DNA of 64,000 nucleotides from Marifrigoribacter sp047730175 (GTDB lineage: Bacteria > Bacteroidota > Bacteroidia > Flavobacteriales > Flavobacteriaceae). The first letter of the stretch is position 1, and each line of letters starts with the position of its first letter. The stretch lies in assembly GCF_047730175.1 (NCBI RefSeq), contig NZ_CP159833.1, positions 1,860,001 through 1,924,000 on the forward strand. The letters are read 5' to 3'. The notes beneath the pieces were generated by a model, which saw only the letters and a program-made list of their open reading frames with translations, was not told where the DNA came from and did not search any database. Shown here in pieces: positions 51,101 to 61,300 of the stretch. The translations under genes were made by a program, and so were the position numbers.

Positions 51101-54100
51101 AAGTAGAGCCTGAAGTTTTGGACGGTTTGGACGCTTTGGATTGGGATTTTTATTATTATGTAGTAGAGTCCGATGCGATTGCCGCGGGTGAAGCTGCTAT
51201 AGGTCCTTTACCAGATTTTTCTTTAGCGATAGTCGCTCCATTAAATTATCAGAATCAGGTACCCAATGCCCAGACTATTTATGTTTTAGTGGTTGGTAAT
51301 GTTAGTAATACGGATCCTAATAATGGAGGGTTTGGTTGTTATAATATAGTTCCCTTAGATTTAATAGTAGACGCTTTACCTGGAGCAATAGAGCCAACGG
51401 ACCGGTATGAGGTTTGTGATGATGAGATTCCAGGAGTGAGTACTTCTACGGACGGCTTTAGTTCCTTTGATTTAACGAGTTTTGATGCTTTTATAAGGGG
51501 CGGCGATACGACTTTACTAGTTACTTGGTATGAGAGTCCAGCTGATGAGTCGGCTGATAATCCTATTGTAACTCCATCAGATTATAGAAATTCTCTGATC
51601 AATGAACAGACGGTTATAGCTAGAGTTACGGATGTGCTAGGATGTAATGTTAGGGTATTATTAACCCTTAGAGTCTTGCCAAATCCTACGCCAGTGACTC
51701 CAACACCATTGGAGGTTTGTGATGATGACAATGATGGCTTTTCGCTGTTCGATTTAAGCTTGAAGGATACTGAGATTATGGGCACAGAGCCTGATGTGAG
51801 TATCGCCTATTATGGGAATGAGATATTGGCCAGAGAGGGCGATATATTAAATATATTACCAAATCCTTATTTAAATGATAATCCATTTAATGATAGTGTA
51901 TGGGCTAGAGTTGAGAATAATACTACAGGATGTTTTACAGTGATTGAATTACTACTAGTTGTAAATCCATTACCAGATGTACCTACGGATGATTTTGGAG
52001 ATTTAAGTCAGTGTGATGACAATGGAGATGGTATTGCTTTATTTGATTTAACAATCAATACTTCCTTTGTGATTGGAATTCAAGATCCTTCAGATTTTCT
52101 ACCTGTAACCTATTATACTAGCCAGGCAGATGCAGATTTGCCCGCCAATGAGATATTAACTCCAGGGGCTTATAGTAGTGGCGGACAGACCATTTGGGTA
52201 CGTATAGAGAACATAGCCACTGAATGTATCCGCATTAGTACTTTTGAATTGATTGTAGGTGTGTTACCAGCTATTGGACCGGGACCTTTTACTAGGGAGC
52301 TTTGTGATGATGAGTTAAATGGCAGTACGGGTACTGATGAGACCTCGACCTTTGATTTAACCCTCAATGATATAGCGATCACCTTGGGAGACCTAAGTTT
52401 ATCTGTTTTTTACTATGAGACACTAGCAGATCAGACAGCCAACAACTTTATAACACCAGGGACAGCGTATCAGAATACCAGTACGCCTCAGACCTTATAT
52501 GTAAGTGTATTTAGTGTAGAGGGTTGTGTGATAGAGACCGAGCTAACCCTTCTGGTACTTCCTAATCCAACTCCAGGAGTTGTAGCCCCTTTAACAGCTT
52601 GTGATGATGACAATGATGGTTTTGCTGAATTTACCTTATCAGATATGGACCTAGAGATTATCGATGGGGAACCAAATATAGTGGTGGAGTACTATGGTAC
52701 ACAAGAATTAGCAGAGCAAGGAGATAACACCGATGTATTGCCTATTCCTTATGAGAATGACGACCCATTTAACGATAGTGTATGGGCAAGAGTGATTAAT
52801 TCCGTAACAGGATGTTATACCATTATTGAGTTAGCAATTATTGTGGCGCAATTACCTGATCAACCTACGGATGATTTTGGAGATTTAACAGAGTGTGATG
52901 ACAATGGAGATGGTATTGCTGTCTTTGATTTAACGCAGAACACTTCTTTTGTTATTGGGACTCAAGATCCATTGGATTTTTCACCCGTTACCTATCACAT
53001 GAGCGAGCCAGATGCTATTGCCAATGCCAATGCGATTGCCAATGCGATAAATTATAGTAGTTCTGGCCAGACGATCTGGGTCCGCATAGAGAACCTGGAG
53101 ACAGGATGTACTCGTATTACTTCTTTTGAATTGATTGTTGGTGTGATGCCAACCCTAGGTACGGGACCTTTTAATATGGATAATTGTGATGACCTTCTAA
53201 ATGGCAGTACAGGAACCGATGAGATATCAACGTTTAATTTAGCCTTGAATAATGATGCTATTACTTTAGGGAACACGACCTTGTCTGTATATTATTATGA
53301 AACTCAAGTGGATCAGGATACTAACAATCCTATCATCCCCGATACAGCGTATCAGAATACCAGTACGCCTCAAACGCTATATGTAAGTATCTTTAGTGCA
53401 GAGGGCTGTGAGGCTAGGGACCTGTTAACTTTAACGGTACTTAATAATCCATCACCTGTAGCACAGGATCCTTTTGAGGCTTGTGATGAGGATATACCAG
53501 ATGATGGTATTACGGAGTTTATATTAACAGATTTGGATATAGATATTATCAATGGGGAGGCTGGGGTAGTTGTTCGTTATTACCTAACAGAGGCCCAAGC
53601 GATTATTGGAGATCCAATAGATCAGATAGTGAGTCCTTATATCAATGAAGAGGCTTTTAGCCAAACGATTTGGATTAGAGCTACCTATGATGATATAGCC
53701 CCTGCAACGGGCACAGGATGTTATACAGTGATTCCATTGGAGTTACTAGTAAACCCATTACCAGATGCTACGGCAGATGTTTCAGATGAGATAGATTGTC
53801 AGTTACCATTTGTGGGTACCAACTCTATTATCTTAGATAGTAAGAACGGGGAGGTATTAAACGGTCAGGATCCATCGATATTTGATGTATTGTATTTTGA
53901 AGACTTTACCGATGCTCAGAATATGTTGAATTGGGTATCATCAGTGACGCCTTATTTTTATGATACGACCGAAACTCCGATTTATATAGGGATATTAAAC
54001 ACAGTCACGGGTTGTTATATAACAATGCAGGATTTTATATTGGTGGTCCAAGAGGGCGCATCAGCCGTTATGCCATCAGATCCTTATGCTATTTGTGATG

Positions 54101-55212
54101 ATCAGGGCGATAATGATGGTATTGCAACATTTGACATGCAAGATTTCAGTGCTAATATAAGTGGTATTGATATTCGTCAGGAGATCTTAGACGGACAAGA
54201 TCCGGCGATATTTGTACTTAAATTTTATGAGACTTTGGAATTGGCAGAGGCAGGAGAAACAATGACAGATATTGGAGATACCTATACCAATGTGATTAAT
54301 CCACAGATTATCTACGCAAGAGTTACTAATACGTCCAATACGACAACAGATGATATCTGGTGTCATGCTATCGTGGAGGTGATTTTAAAGGTAGAGGAGT
54401 TACCAACCATTGTAATAGATGGTAGTTACCGTTTATGTGTTGATGTCTTAGGTAATCCTATTCAGCAGGAAGATGGAGCAGATTCTCCCCCTGTGATTGA
54501 TACTGGTTTAGATGCAAATTTATATACCTTTGTTTGGTATTATGATAGTGTAGAAATGTTTGGAGAGATCGGTGCATCGTTGGTAGCCTTAGCAGGTGGA
54601 GAGTATAGTGTTACGGTAACAGAGCGTGCGACGGGTTGTAGTAATAGTGCAGATACGTTAGTTACGTTATCCTCACCACCACTTGTGTATAGTGCGGAGG
54701 TGGTAAGTGGAGCTTTTGCTATTAATGAAGTAATCCATACGGATAGTTCGGGAGTTACCGATACCTATACGGGCACTCATGTGATCCATGTAACGGTAGA
54801 AGGCTTGGGAGACTATGTCTTCCAGTTGGATGATGGAGTGTTCCAAGAGGGCGATGTATTTATCGATGTATTACCAGGGTTACATGTAGTAACGATACAG
54901 GATGTTAATGGATGTGGAAGTGTAGAGATCGAGGTAAGTGTGATTGATTATCCTAGGTTTGTGACACCAAATCAAGATGGATATCACGATACTTGGAATA
55001 TCATTGGAATCGCAACGGGTGATCCTACGGCAAAAATTTATATATTCGACAGGTTTGGAAAATTACTTAAACAGATCAGTCCTCTTGGAGAGGGATGGGA
55101 TGGAACGTATAATGGCAATCCATTACCATCGAGTGATTACTGGTTCAGAGTGGAATACACTGAAGACGATATACAAAAAGAATTTAAAGGACATTTTACC
55201 TTAAAAAGATAA
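48151..55212 (+). CDS. Giant T9SS type B repeat protein, adhesin-like
   Basis: This 2353-aa protein has a signal peptide (residues 1-21). A beta-rich N-terminal domain (about 22-290) is followed by a CARDB-like domain (about 294-410) and two copies of a 176-aa Ig-plus-acidic module (about 411-760). About a dozen modules of 95-105 aa come next, each opening with a calcium-loop-like motif such as VCDDDNDGFSLFDL or ECDDNGDGIAVF. A type B sorting domain ends it (about 2267-2353, FVTPNQDGYHDTWNI to TLKR), the gliding-associated CHU_C type. It is probably exported by T9SS and surface-bound. No enzyme domain is visible. Codon choice changes near 51,030. A near-identical segment lies in the next gene. 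Confidence 0.88.
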   Translation: MKILKKAIPILLLFLPILVFSQPVELFAQFNGQFDYTAFGNTLNIQENGGGGPCNILTESDADLTLLPGQTFIAAVMYWSGSGTGDFDVKLNGTDVTAERTFSEVFNSLNYFSAYADVTSIVNADGNGTYTLSELDLTGVIGSYCSGGTNYGGWTVIVIYQEDTLPLNQISLFDGFEAVWAGNNTLTIVLDNIDVLSDELAKIGFLAWEGDSSIALDESLRINGNLISNPPLNPANNAFNGTNSFTNSSDLYNMDLDFYDIENVINPGDTSVQIDLTSGQDLVIINNVITIINSEVPDATIAIDNVEVICGINDIDVDYTVFNLNSTAILPGLTPVAFYINDVLVGQAQTVADIPIGGSESGSITLTIPGGTPNPFTLKAVVDDDGTGVGIVNETDEDNNEVEVEVINVPIDVDLGADIDICTGTDVLLDADQADPLITYQWFLNAVAIAGATNPTFLVVSPNSGTYSVEVTDGACIVPDDIEVTFLPVPVIESPPIDIFICDDGINPGIFDLTVNTLIVLGGQNPADYNVSYHNSQGDADTNTAPIVTPAAYLITGTNETIYIRLEDLSGVCFVTANFDINFEPAFVVDLGVDVDICAGIDVLLDADQGDPLITYQWFLNAVAIAGATNPTFLVVSPNSGTYSVEVNDSICLVLDDIEVTFLPVPVIENPPIDITICDDGINPGIFDLTVNTPIVLGGQNPADFNISYHNSQIDADTNTAPIATPAAYLITGANEIIYIRIEDLTGVCFVTANFELTFFPIEAGVVSPNSYILCDQDESGTEEIFLTIFDVQVLNGQNPLNYVITYHSSQADADTDIGALASPYIVNAPSEVIYIRFESVTNNLCVDTIQNIEILIEGPPLINQNPLPAVVCDDNNDGFAEFELEDLDLDIALGDALLTLTYHETQLNAENNVLPLSNPHANNVPFVDFVFVRAESATSSCYSTTILELQVRNSPLIVELAEPLRLCDVNNPGDGLEEFDLSEVEPEVLDGLDALDWDFYYYVVESDAIAAGEAAIGPLPDFSLAIVAPLNYQNQVPNAQTIYVLVVGNVSNTDPNNGGFGCYNIVPLDLIVDALPGAIEPTDRYEVCDDEIPGVSTSTDGFSSFDLTSFDAFIRGGDTTLLVTWYESPADESADNPIVTPSDYRNSLINEQTVIARVTDVLGCNVRVLLTLRVLPNPTPVTPTPLEVCDDDNDGFSLFDLSLKDTEIMGTEPDVSIAYYGNEILAREGDILNILPNPYLNDNPFNDSVWARVENNTTGCFTVIELLLVVNPLPDVPTDDFGDLSQCDDNGDGIALFDLTINTSFVIGIQDPSDFLPVTYYTSQADADLPANEILTPGAYSSGGQTIWVRIENIATECIRISTFELIVGVLPAIGPGPFTRELCDDELNGSTGTDETSTFDLTLNDIAITLGDLSLSVFYYETLADQTANNFITPGTAYQNTSTPQTLYVSVFSVEGCVIETELTLLVLPNPTPGVVAPLTACDDDNDGFAEFTLSDMDLEIIDGEPNIVVEYYGTQELAEQGDNTDVLPIPYENDDPFNDSVWARVINSVTGCYTIIELAIIVAQLPDQPTDDFGDLTECDDNGDGIAVFDLTQNTSFVIGTQDPLDFSPVTYHMSEPDAIANANAIANAINYSSSGQTIWVRIENLETGCTRITSFELIVGVMPTLGTGPFNMDNCDDLLNGSTGTDEISTFNLALNNDAITLGNTTLSVYYYETQVDQDTNNPIIPDTAYQNTSTPQTLYVSIFSAEGCEARDLLTLTVLNNPSPVAQDPFEACDEDIPDDGITEFILTDLDIDIINGEAGVVVRYYLTEAQAIIGDPIDQIVSPYINEEAFSQTIWIRATYDDIAPATGTGCYTVIPLELLVNPLPDATADVSDEIDCQLPFVGTNSIILDSKNGEVLNGQDPSIFDVLYFEDFTDAQNMLNWVSSVTPYFYDTTETPIYIGILNTVTGCYITMQDFILVVQEGASAVMPSDPYAICDDQGDNDGIATFDMQDFSANISGIDIRQEILDGQDPAIFVLKFYETLELAEAGETMTDIGDTYTNVINPQIIYARVTNTSNTTTDDIWCHAIVEVILKVEELPTIVIDGSYRLCVDVLGNPIQQEDGADSPPVIDTGLDANLYTFVWYYDSVEMFGEIGASLVALAGGEYSVTVTERATGCSNSADTLVTLSSPPLVYSAEVVSGAFAINEVIHTDSSGVTDTYTGTHVIHVTVEGLGDYVFQLDDGVFQEGDVFIDVLPGLHVVTIQDVNGCGSVEIEVSVIDYPRFVTPNQDGYHDTWNIIGIATGDPTAKIYIFDRFGKLLKQISPLGEGWDGTYNGNPLPSSDYWFRVEYTEDDIQKEFKGHFTLKR
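49384..50436 (+). repeat. Two 528-bp repeats in the first giant gene
   Basis: Two copies of a 176-aa unit (period 528 bp) encode an Ig-like domain (DQ.DPLITYQWFLNAVAIAG) and an acidic module (CDDGINPGIFDLTVNT). They are similar but not identical. The same unit with an added 99-aa module forms the 825-bp repeats of the second giant gene. Confidence 0.8.
51005..52603 (+). repeat. Long direct repeat, copy 1
   Basis: This segment recurs at 62402-64000 with an offset of 11,397 bp. I see a few differences in the first 200 bases (for example CTTGCGGAG against CCTGCGGAG) and none in the later parts I compared. It continues at least to the window edge in the second copy. Confidence 0.9.
51712..53478 (+). 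repeat. Diverged 880-bp three-module repeat
   Basis: The module order CDDDNDGF, CDDNGDG, CDDELNGSTGTDE at 51717, 52012 and 52303 recurs at 52600, 52893 and 53185. This indicates duplication of a block of three modules, now diverged. Confidence 0.65.
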
Positions 55213-55235
55213 TATTATATTATGAAAATTAAAAA

Positions 55236-55264
55236 AGCCTCTTGATAACTCAAGAGGTTCTTTT
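55236..55264 (+). terminator. Terminator after the first giant gene
   Basis: CCTCTTGA (55238-55245) pairs with TCAAGAGG (55250-55257), with A-rich and T-rich flanks. It lies 25 bases after the stop codon. Confidence 0.75.
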
Positions 55265-55350
55265 AGAGGGGCTTGGGCTTATTTTTAAAAGTTCATCTTT
55301 ATATTTTCATAAAATTTCCTTAAATTTCGCAGATTATTTATTCTAATACT

Positions 55351-58300
55351 ATGAAAAAATATTACCCCTTATCATTACTGGTTATATTATTAGTAATGTT
55401 ACTCCCTCAAAGTAAATCATATTCACAAGGACCAGGAAGCTTGTTTGTCGACGCAGGCGCTGATATAGTTATACCTTGTGCTTCAGGAGGTTGTGCTGAT
55501 ATAACCGCAAGCTACCTTGAAATATTTGAAACTTTTAGCACAAATTACACGGTAGGGTCTATTCCGTATAACCCTCCTTTTCCTTTTAGTGGATTGGCGA
55601 ATTCTGTAAATACAAGCATTGATGATGCCTGGAATAACCCAGAACCTTTACCCTTTGATTTTTGTTTCTTCGGAAATTTAGAAACACAATTTCAAGTAGG
55701 ATCCAATGGAGTAATACGATTTGAAGTTAATGCAGGTGATACTACTAATGGTTGGCAATTTAGTGAGAATTTGCCAAATAATACAAACCCTACCTTAAGT
55801 GAAGCAAATATATTCACTCCTGTTCATGATATTGACCCATCAGCTTCAACAACCAATGAAATCGCATGGGAAATTTTAGGAACTTATCCTAATAGAGTTT
55901 TGGTAGTTTCTTATTTTGATGTTCCTCTATATGTATGTAATTCTCAAACAGCAACACATATGGCAGTGTTTTATGAGTTTTCAAATGTAATTGAAATTTA
56001 TATTCAAGATAAACCAACTTGTAGTTCTTGGAATAGTGGAAATGCAGCAGTAGGGATACAAAATAATGCAGGTAATTTAGCTTATGTGCCACCAGGAAGA
56101 AATACTTCAGATTCACCATGGACAACATCTAATGAAGCATGGAGTTTTGCCCCAGCTGGTGTTGAAACTTTTGTTTTTGAATGGTTGGATTCCACAGGAA
56201 CTGTTATTGGAACTTCAGATACTATAAACGTATGTCCTTCAGGAGGTTCAGAAATATTTACAGCGCGTGTAACGTATACAAACACCTGTAATGGTGATAT
56301 AGTAATATTAACTGATGATGTTTTAGTAACAGAAGACTCTCCATTTATATTTGACTTAGGTCCAGATGTAACAGATTGTGAGGGCGGTGCAGATATTTTA
56401 TTAGATGCCGATCAAGGAGACCCTACTTTTACCTACCAATGGTTTTTAGATGCTGTTGCAATTGCAGGAGCTACGAATCCAACTTATTTAGTTACTTCGC
56501 CAAATTCTGGGACGTATTCTATTGAAGTAATTGATCCTACGGATCCATCGTGTCTTGGAATTGATAGTGTTATTATTACTTTTTTACCTTTTCCTGTTGT
56601 TGAGAATCCACCGATTGATCTTTCAATTTGTGATAATGGAGCAGCACCAGGAATTTTTGATTTAACGGTGAACACTCCTATTGTATTAGGGGGTCAAAAC
56701 CCAGCAGATTTCAATGTTTCTTATCATAACTCACAGATTGACGCCGATACCAATACGGCACCAATAGCTACTCCAGCGGCCTATTTAATTACAGGTACCA
56801 ATGAGACGATTTATATTCGTATAGAAGATTTAACTGGAGTTTGTATTGTGACGGCTAATTTTGATATTATTTTTAATCCAGCAATCGCAGGAGTTATCAC
56901 CCCAAATCCTTATATATTATGTGACCCAGATGAATCTGGTGATGAGGAAATAGATCTTTCAGCTGTATTTGATGCTCAAGTATTAAATGGACAAAATCCA
57001 TTAGAATATATAATTACATATCATAGTTCTCAAGCTGATGCAGATACAGGAATTGGAGCCTTGGTTTCCCCTTATACGGTTACTGCCCCTTCGGAAACTA
57101 TTTATGTTCGTTTTGAAAGAGTAGACGACGGTAGTTGTTTTGATAGTACTCAAAATGTGCTTATTGAGGTAAATTTATTTACTGTAGATCTTGGTCCAGA
57201 TGTAACGGCTTGTGAGGGCGGTGGGGATATTTTATTAGATGCAGATCAAGGAGATCCATTAATTACCTACCAATGGTTTTTAGATGCTGTTGCAATTGCA
57301 GGAGCTACGAATCCAACTTATTTAGTTGTCTCGCCAAATTCTGGGACGTATTCTGTTGAAGTAACCGATGGTGCTTGTGTAGTTTTAGACGATATCATTA
57401 TTACCTTTTTGCCTTCTCCTGTTGTTGAGAATCCACCGATTGATCTTTCAATTTGTGATAATGGAGCAGCACCAGGAATTTTTGATTTAACGGTGAACAC
57501 TCCTATTGTATTAGGGGGTCAAAACCCTGCAGATTTCAATGTTTCTTATCATAACTCACAGATTGACGCCGATACCAATACGGCACCAATAGCTACTCCA
57601 GCGGCCTATTTAATTACAGGTACCAATGAGACGATTTATATTCGTATAGAAGATTTAACTGGAGTTTGTATTGTGACGGCTAATTTTGATATTATTTTTA
57701 ATCCAGCAATCGCAGGAGTTATCACCCCAAATCCTTATATATTATGTGATTCAGATGAATCTGGTGATGAGGAAATAGATCTTTCAGCTGTATTTGATGC
57801 TCAAGTATTAAATGGACAAAATCCATTAGAATATATAATTACATATCATAGTTCTCAAGCTGATGCAGATACAGGAATTGGAGCCTTGGTTTCCCCTTAT
57901 ACGGTTACTGCCCCTTCGGAAACTATTTATGTTCGTTTTGAAAGAGTAGACGACGGTAGTTGTTTTGATAGTACTCAAAATGTGCTTATTGAGGTAAATT
58001 TATTTACTGTAGATCTTGGTCCAGATGTAACGGACTGTGAGGGCGGTGGGGATATTTTATTAGATGCAGATCAGGGAGATCCATTAATTACCTACCAATG
58101 GTTTTTAGATGCTGTTGCAATTGCAGGAGCTACGAATCCAACTTATTTAGTTGTCTCGCCAAATTCTGGGACGTATTCTGTTGAAGTAACCGATGGTGCT
58201 TGTGTAGTTTTAGACGATATCATTATTACCTTTTTACCTTTTCCTGTTGTTGAGAATCCACCGATTGATCTTTCAATTTGTGATAATGGAGCAGCACCAG

Positions 58301-61300
58301 GAATTTTTGATTTAACGGTGAACACTCCTATTGTATTAGGGGGTCAAAACCCTGCAGATTTCAATGTTTCTTATCATAACTCACAGATTGACGCCGATAC
58401 CAATACGGCACCAATAGCTACTCCAGCGGCCTATTTAATTACAGGTACCAATGAGACGATTTATATTCGTATAGAAGATTTAACTGGAGTTTGTATTGTG
58501 ACGGCTAATTTTGATATTATTTTTAATCCAGCAATCGCAGGAGTTATCACCCCAAATCCTTATATATTATGTGACCCAGATGAATCTGGTGATGAGGAAA
58601 TAGATCTTTCAGCTGTATTTGATGCTCAAGTATTAAATGGACAAAATCCATTAGAATATATAATTACATATCATAGTTCTCAAGCTGATGCAGATACAGG
58701 AATTGGAGCCTTGGTTTCCCCTTATACGGTTACTGCCCCTTCGGAAACTATTTATGTTCGTTTTGAAAGAGTAGACGACGGTAGTTGTTTTGATAGTACT
58801 CAAAATGTGCTTATTGAGGTAAATTTATTTACTGTAGATCTTGGTCCAGATGTAACGGACTGTGAGGGCGGTGGGGATATTTTATTAGATGCAGATCAGG
58901 GAGATCCATTAATTACCTACCAATGGTTTTTAGATGCTGTTGCAATTGCAGGAGCTACGAATCCAACTTATTTAGTTGTCTCGCCAAATTCTGGGACGTA
59001 TTCTGTTGAAGTAACCGATGGTGCTTGTGTAGTTTTAGACGATATCATTATTACCTTTTTACCTTTTCCTGTTGTTGAGAATCCACCGATTGATCTTTCA
59101 ATTTGTGATAATGGAGCAGCACCAGGAATTTTTGATTTAACGGTGAACACTCCTATTGTATTAGGGGGTCAAAACCCTGCAGATTTCAATGTTTCTTATC
59201 ATAACTCACAGATTGACGCCGATACCAATACGGCACCAATAGCTACTCCAGCGGCCTATTTAATTACAGGTACCAATGAGACGATTTATATTCGTATAGA
59301 AGATTTAACTGGAGTTTGTATTGTGACGGCTAATTTTGATATTATTTTTAATCCAGCAATCGCAGGAGTTATCACCCCAAATCCTTATATATTATGTGAC
59401 CCAGATGAATCTGGTGATGAGGAAATAGATCTTTCAGCTGTATTTGATGCTCAAGTATTAAATGGACAAAATCCATTAGAATATATAATTACATATCATA
59501 GTTCTCAAGCTGATGCAGATACAGGAATTGGAGCCTTGGTTTCCCCTTATACGGTTACTGCCCCTTCGGAAACTATTTATGTTCGTTTTGAAAGAGTAGA
59601 CGACGGTAGTTGTTTTGATAGTACTCAAAATGTGCTTATTGAGGTAAATTTATTTACTGTAGATCTTGGTCCAGATGTAACGGCTTGTGAGGGCGGTGGG
59701 GATATTTTATTAGATGCAGATCAAGGAGATCCATTAATTACCTACCAATGGTTTTTAGATGCTGTTGCAATTGCAGGAGCTACGAATCCAACTTATTTAG
59801 TTGTCTCGCCAAATTCTGGGACGTATTCTGTTGAAGTAACCGATGGTGCTTGTGTAGTTTTAGACGATATCATTATTACCTTTTTGCCTTCTCCTGTTGT
59901 TGAGAATCCACCGATTGATCTTTCAATTTGTGATAATGGAGCAGCACCAGGAATTTTTGATTTAACGGTGAACACTCCTATTGTATTAGGGGGTCAAAAC
60001 CCTGCAGATTTCAATGTTTCTTATCATAACTCACAGATTGACGCCGATACCAATACGGCACCAATAGCTACTCCAGCGGCCTATTTAATTACAGGTACCA
60101 ATGAGACGATTTATATTCGTATAGAAGATTTAACTGGAGTTTGTATTGTGACGGCTAATTTTGATATTATTTTTAATCCAGCAATCGCAGGAGTTATCAC
60201 CCCAAATCCTTATATATTATGTGATTCAGATGAATCTGGTGATGAGGAAATAGATCTTTCAGCTGTATTTGATGCTCAAGTATTAAATGGACAAAATCCA
60301 TTAGAATATATAATTACATATCATAGTTCTCAAGCTGATGCAGATACAGGAATTGGAGCCTTGGTTTCCCCTTATACGGTTACTGCCCCTTCGGAAACTA
60401 TTTATGTTCGTTTTGAAAGAGTAGACGACGGTAGTTGTTTTGATAGTACTCAAAATGTGCTTATTGAGGTAAATTTATTTACTGTAGATCTTGGTCCAGA
60501 TGTAACGGACTGTGAGGGCGGTGGGGATATTTTATTAGATGCAGATCAGGGAGATCCATTAATTACCTACCAATGGTTTTTAGATGCTGTTGCAATTGCA
60601 GGAGCTACGAATCCAACTTATTTAGTTGTCTCGCCAAATTCTGGGACGTATTCTGTTGAAGTAACCGATGGTGCTTGTGTAGTTTTAGACGATATCATTA
60701 TTACCTTTTTACCTTTTCCTGTTGTTGAGAATCCACCGATTGATCTTTCAATTTGTGATAATGGAGCAGCACCAGGAATTTTTGATTTAACGGTGAACAC
60801 TCCTATTGTATTAGGGGGTCAAAACCCTGCAGATTTCAATGTTTCTTATCATAACTCACAGATTGACGCCGATACCAATACGGCACCAATAGCTACTCCA
60901 GCGGCCTATTTAATTACAGGTACCAATGAGACGATTTATATTCGTATAGAAGATTTAACTGGAGTTTGTATTGTGACGGCTAATTTTGATATTATTTTTA
61001 ATCCAGCAATCGCAGGAGTTATCACCCCAAATCCTTATATATTATGTGACCCAGATGAATCTGGTGATGAGGAAATAGATCTTTCAGCTGTATTTGATGC
61101 TCAAGTATTAAATGGACAAAATCCATTAGAATATATAATTACATATCATAGTTCTCAAGCTGATGCAGATACAGGAATTGGAGCCTTGGTTTCCCCTTAT
61201 ACGGTTACTGCCCCTTCGGAAACTATTTATGTTCGTTTTGAAAGAGTAGACGACGGTAGTTGTTTTGATAGTACTCAAAATGTGCTTATTGAGGTAAATT